From the NCBI RefSeq assembly GCF_003051005.1, contig NZ_QAOW01000001.1, positions 62,001-126,000 of the forward strand: DNA of 64,000 bases, written 5' to 3'. This DNA comes from Rhodococcus sp. OK519. GTDB taxonomy: Bacteria > Actinomycetota > Actinomycetes > Mycobacteriales > Mycobacteriaceae. The position numbers and the translations under genes were made by a program. Positions 8,712-16,710 of the stretch are shown here, piece after piece. Positions within the stretch are counted from its first letter, which is position 1; each line of letters starts with the position of its first letter. A model generated the notes under the pieces. That model searched no databases. It saw only the letters and a program-made list of their open reading frames with translations, and was not told the origin of the DNA.

Positions 8712-8769
8712 GTGGCCACCGAATGTCACATGCGTTCAGTCCGACTGGACGCGTGTGACATTCGGCCAC
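8712..8769. terminator. Large imperfect hairpin between convergent operons
   Basis: The arms start GTGGCC and contain GAATGTCACA; the far arm reads TGTGACATTC then GGCCAC. A 3-base bulge interrupts the left arm, and the middle (CAGT-CCG-ACTG) can form its own stem. It fills nearly the whole 71-base gap between the N-demethylase gene and the convergent hydrolase gene. A two-way rho-independent terminator without a U tract is the simplest reading. Confidence 0.6.
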
Positions 8770-8778
8770 GCAAGAGGA

Positions 8779-9441
8779 TCAGTTGCCCCGGGCGATCCAC
8801 TCCTCGAGGTGCGGCGACTCGGTGCCGAGAGCGGTGTCGTCGCCGTGACCGGTGTGGACGCGGGTCTCCGCCGGCAGGGCGAACAGCTTGTCGCGGATCG
8901 ACCCGATGATGGTCGGGAAGTCCGAGAACGAGCGTCCGGTGGCGCCCGGGCCACCCGAGAACAGGGTGTCGCCGGAGAACAGCTCGCCCGCCTCGGGCAG
9001 GTACAGGCATGTCGAGCCGGGGGAGTGGCCGGGGGTGTGGATGGCCTGGATGTCGGTGCCCGCCACAGTGATCCGCTGTCCGTCCTCGAGCGCCAGATGG
9101 CGGACGCCCGGGTGGGTCATCTGCCACAGCACGTCGTCGGCCGGGTTCAGGTAGATCGGAGCGTCGAGCTTCTCGGACAGTTCCGGTGCGACGGTGACGT
9201 GGTCGTTGTGGCCGTGCGTGCACACGATCCCGACCACCTTGCGGCCGCCGACGGCGTCGATGATCGGTTGTGCGGTGTGCGCGGCGTCGATCACCACCAC
9301 CTCGTCGTCGTCACCGACGAGCCAGATGTTGTTGTCGACGTCCCAGGTGCCACCGTCGAGCTCGAACGTGCCCGACGTGACGACCCGGTCGACCCGGAGA
9401 CGGTTTCGATCCCCCGCCGTTCCGCTCGTCCCGCCGCTCAC
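8779..9441 (-). CDS. Metallo-beta-lactamase-fold hydrolase paired with mscR; candidate S-formylmycothiol hydrolase
   Basis: The 220-residue protein has the MBL metal motif THGHNDH, a later TPGHSPGST histidine, GDTLFSGG and a final HTGHGDDT. It resembles glyoxalase II-type hydrolases. The GTG at 9441 overlaps the mscR stop by 4 bases (GTGA), so the two are translated together. The same pair is found in M. tuberculosis (Rv2259-Rv2260). Hydrolysis of S-formylmycothiol made by MscR is a reasonable role but is inferred from context. It converges with the N-demethylase operon, the likely source of formaldehyde. Confidence 0.8.
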   Translation of the reverse strand: MSGGTSGTAGDRNRLRVDRVVTSGTFELDGGTWDVDNNIWLVGDDDEVVVIDAAHTAQPIIDAVGGRKVVGIVCTHGHNDHVTVAPELSEKLDAPIYLNPADDVLWQMTHPGVRHLALEDGQRITVAGTDIQAIHTPGHSPGSTCLYLPEAGELFSGDTLFSGGPGATGRSFSDFPTIIGSIRDKLFALPAETRVHTGHGDDTALGTESPHLEEWIARGN

Positions 9442-10526
9442 AGGACCACCACCGAACGCAGCACCTCGCCGCGGTGCATGGTCTCGAACGCCTGCTCCAC
9501 GTCCTCGAGCTTGATCCGCTCGGTCACGAACTTCTCGAGCGGCAGACGACCCTGCTGGTACAGATCGACGAGCATCGGGAAGTCGCGCTCGGGCAGGCAG
9601 TCGCCGTACCACGACGACTTGAGCGAGCCGCCGCGCGAGAAGAAGTCGACCAGCGGCATCTCGAGCGTCATGTCCGGGGTGGGAACGCCGACGAGGACGA
9701 CGGTTCCCGCCAGGTCGCGGGCGTAGAACGCCTGCTTCCAGGTTTCCGGGCGGCCGACGGCGTCAACCACGACGTCCGTGCCGAAGCCGTCGGTGAGTTC
9801 CTGGATGGCTTCCACGACGTCGTCGACCTTCGACGCATCGATCGTGTGGGTGGCACCGAGCTCGACGGCCCACTCGAGCTTCTTCGGGTCCCGGTCGATC
9901 GCGATGATCTTGTTGGCGCCGGCGAGGCGCGAACCCATGATCGCGGCGTCGCCGACGCCGCCGCAGCCGATGACGGCCACCGAGTCGCCGCGCGTGACGT
10001 TGCCGGTGTTCATGGCGGCACCCATGCCGGCCATGACACCGCACCCGAGCAGGCCGACGACGGCAGGATCGGCGGTGGGGTCGACCTTGGTGCACTGGCC
10101 GGCCGCGACCAGGGTCTTGTCGGCGAACGCGCCGATGCCGAGGGCCGGAGTCAGCTCGGTGCCGTCCTCGAGGGTCATCTTCTGCTTGGCGTTGTGGGTG
10201 TCGAAGCAGTACTGCGGACGACCGCGCTTGCAGGCGCGACACTTTCCGCACACCGCGCGCCAGTTGAGTACGACGAAGTCGCCGACCTCGACGGTGTCGA
10301 CACCCTCACCGACGGCCTCGACGATGCCCGCGGCCTCGTGGCCGAGAAGGAACGGGAACTCGTCGTTGATGCCGCCGTCGCGGTAGGTCAGGTCGGTGTG
10401 GCAGACGCCGCACGCCGCGATCGCGACGACGGCCTCACCCGGTCCGGGATCGGGGATCGTGATGTTCACGAGTTCGACGGGCGCATCCTTCGAGCGGGCG
10501 ATGACGCCCCGTACCTGCTGCGGCAT
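9438..10526 (-). CDS. mscR: Mycothiol-dependent formaldehyde dehydrogenase / S-nitrosomycothiol reductase
   Basis: The 362-residue zinc alcohol dehydrogenase has the catalytic zinc motifs [12 protein letters not shown] and GHEAAGIVE, the structural zinc cysteines [15 protein letters not shown] and the NAD-binding [10 protein letters not shown]. Length and sequence fit MscR/AdhE2, which oxidises S-hydroxymethylmycothiol formed from formaldehyde. The ATG at 10526 has a GTGGAG site upstream; the frame extends to 10607 without a better start. It is coupled to the downstream hydrolase gene. A 133-base gap separates it from the co-directional LuxR gene and should hold its promoter. Confidence 0.92.
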   Translation of the reverse strand: MPQQVRGVIARSKDAPVELVNITIPDPGPGEAVVAIAACGVCHTDLTYRDGGINDEFPFLLGHEAAGIVEAVGEGVDTVEVGDFVVLNWRAVCGKCRACKRGRPQYCFDTHNAKQKMTLEDGTELTPALGIGAFADKTLVAAGQCTKVDPTADPAVVGLLGCGVMAGMGAAMNTGNVTRGDSVAVIGCGGVGDAAIMGSRLAGANKIIAIDRDPKKLEWAVELGATHTIDASKVDDVVEAIQELTDGFGTDVVVDAVGRPETWKQAFYARDLAGTVVLVGVPTPDMTLEMPLVDFFSRGGSLKSSWYGDCLPERDFPMLVDLYQQGRLPLEKFVTERIKLEDVEQAFETMHRGEVLRSVVVL

Positions 10527-10659
10527 GGTTTCTCCACTCCATTCGGTCGACGTGAACGCACGGGCACACACATGGTGGCGTGTGCATCCGACTACGAGGG
10601 TAGTCACCGGCGGTGCGCGTCGGGACTGGTCGACCGGAGAGGTGGACCTGGCCGAACGG

Positions 10660-11922
10660 TCAGGCGATGGGGCGGATACCGGCTTCGCCGCCCAGCGCGG
10701 CCGCTTCCGCGCGGGTAGCGACGTCGAGTTTGCGTAGGACGCCTGCGACGTGGAACTTCACGGTGCTCTCGCTGACGCCGAGACGTTCGGCAATGGCGCG
10801 GTTGCGCCGCCCCGCGACGAGGTGCCCGAGCACCTCTGCTTCACGCGGGGCCAGGTCCGCAAGCGCGTGATGCGATGTGGGCGTGGACGGTGCATGTGCT
10901 GGAAGAACCGCGACCACACGCGTGCCCCATCCGTCGGTGGCTTCGATTTCCACTGTTCCCGAGAGTGTTTCGACACGCGGGCGCAACTGTCGATCGAGAT
11001 CGTCGGCGTCGGCCAGGCCATGGCCGTCACCCCGGACGTCGACGGTCAGGCCGGCCTCCGTACACGTCCACGCCACGCGGATGCGCGTGACGTCGGCTTG
11101 CCCCGACATCGCGAGAACCGCGCCCCGGGCGACGGCTCGCGCCGCGTGCGCCACTTCGCCGGGAACCGTGCTACCGGCCGAATGTGGCTCCACCAGAGTC
11201 ACATCCAGGTCGCGGTGCCTCAGCAGGCCACGCAACTCGCCGCGCAGTCGCGCGAACGCGGTGACGACGGATTCCTCCGAGAACTCGCGGTGCGAGTCCA
11301 CAGCTGTGCGCAGCTTGATCAGTGCCGACGACGCCGTCTCCCGTGCCGCCGTACGCGCACGTGAATCGTCGAGATCGTCGGATCGCAGTGTCGACAGCAG
11401 CGTCTCGAGCGTCGTGGCGTGCACCTCGGTGAGCTCGGCAATGGTGCGGGCACGCTCGGCTGAAGCAGCGCGAGACTCCGCGAGGTAGGCCGGGCTCGCG
11501 CCCTGTACCTGCAACTGGATGCCGGTCGCGACGATGCCGAACATCGACCGGACGGTCTCGAGTACCGGCGCCCGAGTCGGTGCGCCGGGCGGGACGATCA
11601 CGAGCAGGGTGTCGGAGCGGTCCAAGATCGCGTACACCTCGCGCGGCCCGCCGGCGATCCCGGCACGTCCACGGAAGATCTGTCCATGCTCGAGACCGGC
11701 TCGCAGAGAGTCCAATTCGGCGATCGTGACGCGGTCGACGATGGCGGGGTCCCCGGCAACCTTCCGGGGCCGGCCCGTGCACTCGCGCGTGAAGATCACC
11801 AGCGCGGTATGCGGGACGGTGTCGGCGAGAATCGCCGAGAACCGGCGTCCGATGTCGGACAGACGGCCGACCAGCACGTTGCGCAGGCCGTCCAGTACGG
11901 CTTCGGTTCCGATCTCGCTCAC
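10660..11922 (-). CDS. LuxR-type regulator with a degenerate sensor-kinase (HATPase-like) segment
   Basis: The 420-residue protein ends in a LuxR/NarL HTH ([20 protein letters not shown], then [19 protein letters not shown]). Before it, about residues 245-350, lies a HATPase_c-like stretch ([37 protein letters not shown]). The preceding helical part (about 150-235) sits where a HisKA_3 domain would be, but no ELHD-type phospho-acceptor histidine is visible. The N-terminus resembles a sensor module. The GTG at 11922 is the likely start. A kinase-like sensor fused directly to a DNA-binding domain is unusual; the ligand and targets are unknown. Confidence 0.78.
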   Translation of the reverse strand: MSEIGTEAVLDGLRNVLVGRLSDIGRRFSAILADTVPHTALVIFTRECTGRPRKVAGDPAIVDRVTIAELDSLRAGLEHGQIFRGRAGIAGGPREVYAILDRSDTLLVIVPPGAPTRAPVLETVRSMFGIVATGIQLQVQGASPAYLAESRAASAERARTIAELTEVHATTLETLLSTLRSDDLDDSRARTAARETASSALIKLRTAVDSHREFSEESVVTAFARLRGELRGLLRHRDLDVTLVEPHSAGSTVPGEVAHAARAVARGAVLAMSGQADVTRIRVAWTCTEAGLTVDVRGDGHGLADADDLDRQLRPRVETLSGTVEIEATDGWGTRVVAVLPAHAPSTPTSHHALADLAPREAEVLGHLVAGRRNRAIAERLGVSESTVKFHVAGVLRKLDVATRAEAAALGGEAGIRPIA

Positions 11923-11937
11923 ACCGTCACGATATCG

Positions 11938-11978
11938 GCAGCGGCGGATGAGCCCCCGACGGTCCCATCCGCCGCTGC
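11938..11978 (-). terminator. Rho-independent-type hairpin upstream of the LuxR gene
   Basis: A 13-base perfect stem (arm GCAGCGGCGGATG) with a 15-base loop lies 14 bases downstream of the small gene ending at 11993 and 15 bases before the LuxR start. Its position fits termination of the minus-strand transcript from 12770. No U tract is present. It could also attenuate read-through into the LuxR gene. Confidence 0.65.
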
Positions 11979-11992
11979 ACGGTGTCAGGTGG

Positions 11993-12190
11993 TCACAGGC
12001 CGAGCAGCTGCTCCAGCGAGCCGAACGACACCGACTCCAGTGACCCGAACGCCGCACCGAGATCGGTGCCGGTGGCGTCGACGGTGACGTGATACTCGGC
12101 TGGCATCAACACGATCCGGGAATCGTCGGATCGAAAGGAGTTGTGGAACTGTCGCTCCGGCACACGCACTGGCTCGAACGGACTCGACAT
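11993..12190 (-). CDS. Small hypothetical protein following the secreted low-complexity protein
   Basis: This 65-residue frame starts MSSPFEPVRVPE (an earlier in-frame start exists at 12220) and ends with two FGSLE units, FGSLESVSFGSLEQLLGL. It lies on the same strand as the secreted protein upstream, 70 bases away, and is followed by a strong hairpin at 11938-11978, which supports a real transcript end. No domain is recognised and no signal peptide is seen. It could be a small accessory protein; a non-coding tail of the upstream transcript is the alternative. Confidence 0.45.
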   Translation of the reverse strand: MSSPFEPVRVPERQFHNSFRSDDSRIVLMPAEYHVTVDATGTDLGAAFGSLESVSFGSLEQLLGL

Positions 12191-12260
12191 CGATACGGCG
12201 GGTGGGGTTCGGTGACCCACCAGCCGCGTCCCCCACGTGGGTCGATCGGAGCGAACTCGT

Positions 12261-12770
12261 TCAGGAGCCGAAAGCGAGTGTCAGCATGTCGAGCAGGCCG
12301 GCCAGGGGGTTCTCCGGAGTCGTGATCTCGTCTGTACCGCCGCCTGGTTTCGGCGTCTCCGTGCCCGTGCCCGTGCCCGTGCCCGTTCCCGTGCCCGGGT
12401 CGCCGCCGCCGGTCCCGGGATCGACGATCTCCTCCTCCTCGCCACCGTTCCCCTGCTGGCCGCCGCTCCCGCCGCCACCGGTCCCCGGGTCGGGGGTGAT
12501 GACGCCGATCTCGGTACCGTCGTTCGGGGGTCCCCCGCACGTGCGGAGGGTGAAGCAGTCGCCCTTCGGGGGAATGATCACCGTCCCCCCTCCGTCGCCG
12601 GGCTCGGGTACGACGATGATGTCCTTCTCGGTCGAGGTGCCATTGTCGACGATCTCGTATTTGTCCCCGTCGCCCTTCTCGATCGCGCCGGCGGTCGCGG
12701 GCAGGAAGAGCGCGCCTGCTGCGATGGCGGACGCGATGGCGATTGTTCTTCCACTCAGTCTTCGCGGCAT
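12261..12770 (-). CDS. Secreted Gly/Pro/Thr-rich low-complexity protein
   Basis: The 169-residue product starts at the ATG at 12770 (AAGGAG upstream) and has a clear Sec signal peptide (basic MPRRLSGR, hydrophobic IAIASAIAAGALFLPA, then TAGA cleavage region). The mature part is acidic and glycine-rich with repeated PDPGTGGG-like segments, a run of Gly-Thr dipeptides and one cysteine pair (CFTLRTC). The C-terminus (LAGLLDMLTLAFGS) is hydrophobic. No enzyme motif is visible; a cell-envelope or matrix role is possible. About 410 bases of non-coding sequence lie upstream. Confidence 0.72.
   Translation of the reverse strand: MPRRLSGRTIAIASAIAAGALFLPATAGAIEKGDGDKYEIVDNGTSTEKDIIVVPEPGDGGGTVIIPPKGDCFTLRTCGGPPNDGTEIGVITPDPGTGGGGSGGQQGNGGEEEEIVDPGTGGGDPGTGTGTGTGTGTETPKPGGGTDEITTPENPLAGLLDMLTLAFGS
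12361..12398. repeat. Hexanucleotide tandem repeat inside the secreted protein gene
   Basis: About six units of GTGCCC (one changed to GTTCCC) run in tandem and encode the Gly-Thr repeat of the secreted protein on the minus strand. Because the unit is a multiple of three, unit gain or loss would change protein length without a frameshift. Confidence 0.75.
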
Positions 12771-13181
12771 TCTTGACTCCTTCGCTGGGATGTGGTTTCG
12801 GTAGGGGGACATGGATTTGCCGCGAGGTGATTCGCCGACCTGGAGAAACAACTCTCTGAATCGAGAAAGTAGTGTGCACGCCGACTGCCCGGTAATTCCA
12901 TGCCGGTAACTTTCAGTGCCTTCGACCTCGATGCACGGCCTGTGGCCGTGCGAATTCGGTACCGACAGAAAGTTTTGGCGATTCGGGTCGAGATGTCGAT
13001 TTGCAGCGCAATTTCATCGACACGTGAATGCTCCTGGGTCTCGTTGTTTCGAGTGTTGGTAGGGGAAACAGTGATCACTAAACACCTGTCGACAAGGACA
13101 TATGGGTAAATTCTCTCTGTATCGATAAAGTTCTTTCGACGGGCGAGTGGGGTCGCGTTTCGGTGGGACGCCCGAGCGGAA
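12771..13181. other. Non-coding upstream region of the secreted protein gene
   Basis: I see no convincing gene in these 411 bases, although a 69-codon plus-strand frame (12900-13109) is open. The base composition is more AT-rich than the surroundings. It holds a 10-base palindrome AGTGATCACT at 13070-13079 and should contain the minus-strand promoter for the gene starting at 12770, with a long 5' leader if the palindrome marks the regulatory site. Confidence 0.5.
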
Positions 13182-13502
13182 TCAGTCCAGTGCGCGGCCT
13201 CGGGACCGTGCGTCCTCGGGTCGCATCGCGCCCGCCACGGGACGGCCGTCCGGTCCGGCAGTCTCCGGGCCGGTCCAGTTGGAAGGTGCTGGACTGTCGG
13301 TGTTCGTCGCGGCTTCCTCGGCATCGAAACCGGCGCGCCCAGGCCGGATCGGATACCCAGGCTCGTCGAGCACTCCTACGAAAGATGTTGCGGGACGGAA
13401 CTGTTCGAGCCGGAACCGTTTCTGTGGCCGGTCGCGGGGCATGTACCAGTAAACGAACCCGGCCAGTGCGGACATGCAGGCGAGGGTGATTGCGGTGCTC
13501 AT
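13182..13502 (-). CDS. Small single-pass membrane protein, unknown function
   Basis: The 106-residue protein begins with a membrane segment (ITLACMSALAGFVYWYMP, residues 5-22) followed by a basic stretch (RDRPQKRFRLEQFRP) and a hydrophilic, proline-rich tail. The ATG at 13502 was chosen because the protein then begins directly with the membrane segment; the same frame continues to 14120 only as a shadow of the MocR gene. It is divergent from that regulator across 63 bases and could be under its control. I do not recognise a family. Confidence 0.62.
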   Translation of the reverse strand: MSTAITLACMSALAGFVYWYMPRDRPQKRFRLEQFRPATSFVGVLDEPGYPIRPGRAGFDAEEAATNTDSPAPSNWTGPETAGPDGRPVAGAMRPEDARSRGRALD

Positions 13503-13529
13503 GTCAGCAAGTGTGGAGAACAAGTGGCC

Positions 13530-13562
13530 TTGAGATAAACGTCCAGAACTCGAATACTGGAC
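13530..13562 (+). promoter_or_regulatory. Promoter with overlapping dyad for a leaderless MocR-type gene
   Basis: TTGAGA (13530-13535), a 17-base spacer and AATACT (13553-13558) form a good sigma70-type promoter. The GTG start codon follows 7 bases after the -10 box, where transcription should begin, so the mRNA would be leaderless. A dyad GTCCAG (13541-13546) / CTGGAC (13557-13562) overlaps the spacer and the -10 box, as expected for an autoregulatory operator. Confidence 0.55.
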
Positions 13563-13565
13563 CGC

Positions 13566-15038
13566 GTGATGATGCATGCTGTGGGCGCCCGGGCGGTGTC
13601 GCGCGATCTCGGCGGGTGGCGAGACGATGCCGGTCGGCGATCCGCCTATCGGGCGCTGGCCGACGGAATCCGGCTGCTCGTCCACGATGGGCGCATCCCG
13701 CTCGGCGCCGCGCTTCCTGGCGAGCGGGAACTTGCGGGGGAGCTGAACGTCAGTCGGACCACTGTCACGACCGCGTACTCGGTGCTGCGTGAGGAGGGTT
13801 ACCTGTCGAGTCGTCAAGGCTCGCGGAGCACGGTCACGGTTCCCGTGATGTCGCGGGACGCCGGGCGCGTCGGGGCCCGGAGACGTGCGGCGCCCGGCGG
13901 CGACGCGGTGGACCTCAGCTACGCCTCGATGGTCGCGCCGGTGGCGGAGGTGCAGGAGGCATACAGTGCTGCGCTGCAGTCGCTTCCGCCGTTCCTCGAC
14001 ACGCACGGCATGGAACCGATCGGGATCGCCGTGCTGCGGGAGGCCATCGCGGCGCGTTACCGAGCGCGGGGTCTGGAAACGTCCCCGGACCAGATCATGG
14101 TCACCTCCGGTGCCCAGCACGCCCTCCGGCTACTCCTCGGCGTTCTCGCCGCACCGGGGGAGCGGGTGCTCGTCGACCATCCGACCTATCCCAACGCGCT
14201 CGCCGCGATCCGCCGTGTGGGGGCGCGGCCGATTCCGGTTCCCGTGCGTCCGGAGGGCGGCGTCTCCCGGTCCTGGGATCTCGGCGGAATCCGCAGTGCT
14301 GCACGGCAGACCGCTGCGCGCATGGCGTATTTCATCCCGGACTTCCACAATCCGACCGGGTTGTGTCTCGACGACGCGGGTCGCGCGGAACTCGCCCGCA
14401 TCGCCCGTGACACCCGCATGACGCTGGTGGTCGACGAGACGATGGTCGACCTGTGGCTGGATGCGCCTCCACCGGCGCCGGTCGCGACCTATGCGCGGGG
14501 GCAGGGTGAGTCGGACGTCGTCACGATCGGCTCGGTATCGAAGTCGCACTGGGGTGGTCTGCGTATCGGATGGATCCGGGCGGAGCCCGAGTTGATCACC
14601 AGGCTCGTGGGTTCCCGGTCGGCGAGCGACCTCGGCACCCCGGTCATGGACCAGCTTGCCGCGGTCCACCTGTTGGGTGCGGGCGACGCGCCGATCGAGG
14701 ACCGGCGCCAGGTTCTGCGTAGCCAGCGCGCGGTGCTGCTGGACGAGTTGTCGGCGCGGCTGCCCGACTGGGTTCCTACCGTCGGAACCGGCGGAATGTC
14801 GTTGTGGCTCAAGATGCCCGCGTCGGTGTCGACGGCACTCGCGGCGACCGCGCCGAGTCACGGCGTGGTGCTGGCCGCGGGCCCCCGGTTCGGTGTCGAG
14901 GGAGCGTTCGAGCGGTACATCCGGTTGCCGTACGCGCGGCCCGCCGACGAGTTGCGCCGGGCGGTGGCCGGCGTCGCGGCCGCCTACGACGCGCTCGGGG
15001 TCACCGTCGATCCCGCCGAGCCGACTCTCGTCGTCTGA
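13566..15038 (+). CDS. MocR-type GntR regulator with PLP-dependent aminotransferase domain
   Basis: The 490-residue protein has an N-terminal winged helix (residues about 20-85: GERELAGELNVSRTTVTTAY) fused to a fold-type I aminotransferase domain. Visible signatures are DHPTYPN, DFHNPTG, VVDETMVDLWLD and the lysine motif SVSKSHWGGLRIGW, in which the PLP lysine follows SVS. MocR proteins sense PLP or amino compounds and usually regulate a nearby or divergent gene. Start options are GTG 13566 and ATGs at 13569 and 13572; the promoter spacing favours 13566. The regulated target may be the divergent small membrane protein. Confidence 0.88.
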   Translation: MMMHAVGARAVSRDLGGWRDDAGRRSAYRALADGIRLLVHDGRIPLGAALPGERELAGELNVSRTTVTTAYSVLREEGYLSSRQGSRSTVTVPVMSRDAGRVGARRRAAPGGDAVDLSYASMVAPVAEVQEAYSAALQSLPPFLDTHGMEPIGIAVLREAIAARYRARGLETSPDQIMVTSGAQHALRLLLGVLAAPGERVLVDHPTYPNALAAIRRVGARPIPVPVRPEGGVSRSWDLGGIRSAARQTAARMAYFIPDFHNPTGLCLDDAGRAELARIARDTRMTLVVDETMVDLWLDAPPPAPVATYARGQGESDVVTIGSVSKSHWGGLRIGWIRAEPELITRLVGSRSASDLGTPVMDQLAAVHLLGAGDAPIEDRRQVLRSQRAVLLDELSARLPDWVPTVGTGGMSLWLKMPASVSTALAATAPSHGVVLAAGPRFGVEGAFERYIRLPYARPADELRRAVAGVAAAYDALGVTVDPAEPTLVV

Positions 15039-15049
15039 GACTGAGACTG

Positions 15050-15085
15050 CGACGGGCCGGACACCGCGTGGCGTCCGGCCCGTCG
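15050..15085. terminator. Strong bidirectional terminator hairpin
   Basis: A 13-base perfect stem (arm CGACGGGCCGGAC) encloses a 10-base loop. It lies between the convergent MocR-type gene and the CoA-transferase-family gene and would stop transcription from both sides. Confidence 0.85.
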
Positions 15086-15095
15086 TGGAAAAGGT

Positions 15096-16196
15096 TCAGC
15101 GCCAGAGAGAGTCGACATCCGTTGCCGAGCGCGCGGGCGGCTGCGGCGTCGTGGTGGGTGTGCGCGAGAAGCGCGGCGCCGGCGCGTGCTGCGTGACCCC
15201 TTCGAGTTCGATGATGCTGCCGCGGGCCGCGATGTGCGGGTCCTGCGGGGCCTCGGAGAACGTCAGAACCGGCGTCGTGCAGGCATCGGTCCCGTCGAAG
15301 ATCTTGGTCCACTCGTCGCGGGTCTTGCCGAGGAAGCGGTCCGTGAGGATCTGGCGCAGTTCGGGCCAGCGGCTCCCGTCCTGCTGGCCGGGCAGTTCGG
15401 CGGGATCGAGTTCGAGGCCCCTCAGCAGTTCGGCGTAGAACTGGGGCTCGATCGCACCGACCGCCATGTACTTGCCATCGGACGTCTCGTAGGTGTCGTA
15501 GTAGGGGGCGCCGCCGTCGAGGAAGTTCACGCCCCGCTCGTCGGACCACATGCCGATACGGCGGAAGTTCCAGATGATGTGCGACAGCGCGAGCGTGCCG
15601 TCGATCATCGCGGCGTCGATGACCTGGCCCTTGCCCGACGTCTGACGCTCGATGAGCGCCGCGAGGAGGCCGAACAGCAGGAACATCGAGCCGCCACCGA
15701 AGTCGCCGACCATGTTCAGCGGCGGCACCGGGCGCTCGCCCTTGCGGCCCACGGCGTGCAGGATGCCCGTCAGGGAGATGTAGTTGAGGTCGTGGCCCGC
15801 GGACTGCGCGAGTGGGCCGTCCTGGCCCCAACCCGTCATCCGGCCGTACACGACGCGCGGGCAGCGCTCCAGGACGACGTCGGGGCCCAGGCCCATGCGT
15901 TCCATGACGCCGGGCCGGAAGCCCTCGATCAGGATGTCGGCGCGGCCCAGCAGGTCGAGGATCTTCTCGACGTCGGCCGGGTTCTTCAGGTCGGCTTCGA
16001 CGACGCGGCGGTTGCGCGCCGTCTGGTCGCCCACCGTGCCCTCCGACGGGAGCATGCCCGAACGCTGGACCCGCACCACATCGGCGCCCAGGTCGGCGAG
16101 CAGAGTGGCGGCGTGCGGACCCGGTCCGATACCGGCGAACTCGACGACGCGGATGCCTGTGAGCGGGCCCTGCCGCTCAGCTCCTGCAGTGGTCAC
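15096..16196 (-). CDS. mcr: Alpha-methylacyl-CoA racemase (CaiB/BaiF CoA-transferase superfamily)
   Basis: The 366-residue protein starts with the superfamily signature [30 protein letters not shown] (spread over residues 12-41). The residues that carry out 1,1-proton transfer in the M. tuberculosis racemase are present in context: His in SAGHDLNY, Asp in NMVGDFGGG and Glu in [12 protein letters not shown]. The length fits Mcr. It interconverts (R)- and (S)-2-methylacyl-CoA, needed before beta-oxidation of branched chains and sterol side chains. It stands alone between two convergent or divergent neighbours. Confidence 0.9.
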   Translation of the reverse strand: MTTAGAERQGPLTGIRVVEFAGIGPGPHAATLLADLGADVVRVQRSGMLPSEGTVGDQTARNRRVVEADLKNPADVEKILDLLGRADILIEGFRPGVMERMGLGPDVVLERCPRVVYGRMTGWGQDGPLAQSAGHDLNYISLTGILHAVGRKGERPVPPLNMVGDFGGGSMFLLFGLLAALIERQTSGKGQVIDAAMIDGTLALSHIIWNFRRIGMWSDERGVNFLDGGAPYYDTYETSDGKYMAVGAIEPQFYAELLRGLELDPAELPGQQDGSRWPELRQILTDRFLGKTRDEWTKIFDGTDACTTPVLTFSEAPQDPHIAARGSIIELEGVTQHAPAPRFSRTPTTTPQPPARSATDVDSLWR

Positions 16197-16325
16197 GTGA
16201 TTCCTCCTGGATGATGGACGATGTCCGTTCCTGTGACGGTAACCCGCCCCATATGCCTCGTGTGGTCGGGGTCACTGCAGTGGGCGACTTGTCGCTGGCA
16301 GCCGTCGGGGCGCACAGTTGATGAC

Positions 16326-16706
16326 ATGGCCTTCCCTGGAGAACTCGTTGCGTTCCTGGCCAGTACCGACCTGGACGTGTCGTCGATGTTCTACGTCGAC
16401 ACGCTCGGTCTGGCCGTCACCGAGCGGACGCCGTTCGCGCTCGTCGTCGACGGCGGTGGGGGGACGGAACTGCGCATCACGCTCGTCCAGTCGAAGGCCG
16501 AGACCGGCTACACGGTGTTGGGGTGGCGCACGAACGATCTGTCGGCCACCGTCGAGGACCTTCGCGGCAAGGGCGTCGACCTCCTGCGCTACCAGGGCAT
16601 GGACCAGGACGACTACGGCGCGTGGACGGCGCCCGACGGCACGCGCGTCGCATGGTTCCACGATCCGCACGGCAACGTCCTCTCGATCCACCAGCCGCCG
16701 AGCTGA
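16326..16706 (+). CDS. VOC-superfamily (glyoxalase-fold) protein
   Basis: The 126-residue protein has the two beta-alpha-beta-beta-beta halves of the VOC fold: FLASTDLDVSSMFYVDTLGL at the start and DPHGNVLSIHQ at the end. The final part (DGTRVAWFHDPHGN) is typical of glyoxalase/bleomycin-resistance proteins. The ATG at 16326 is preferred over the frame extension to 16221, which lacks conserved sequence. It lies 4 bases before the alpha/beta hydrolase gene, so both may be one transcript. Substrate unknown. Confidence 0.8.
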   Translation: MAFPGELVAFLASTDLDVSSMFYVDTLGLAVTERTPFALVVDGGGGTELRITLVQSKAETGYTVLGWRTNDLSATVEDLRGKGVDLLRYQGMDQDDYGAWTAPDGTRVAWFHDPHGNVLSIHQPPS

Positions 16707-16710
16707 TCCG

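Noticed and set aside
12900-13109. 69-codon plus-strand frame in the upstream region of the secreted protein gene
   Set aside because: No ribosome-binding site, no family resemblance and an amino-acid make-up typical of chance frames.
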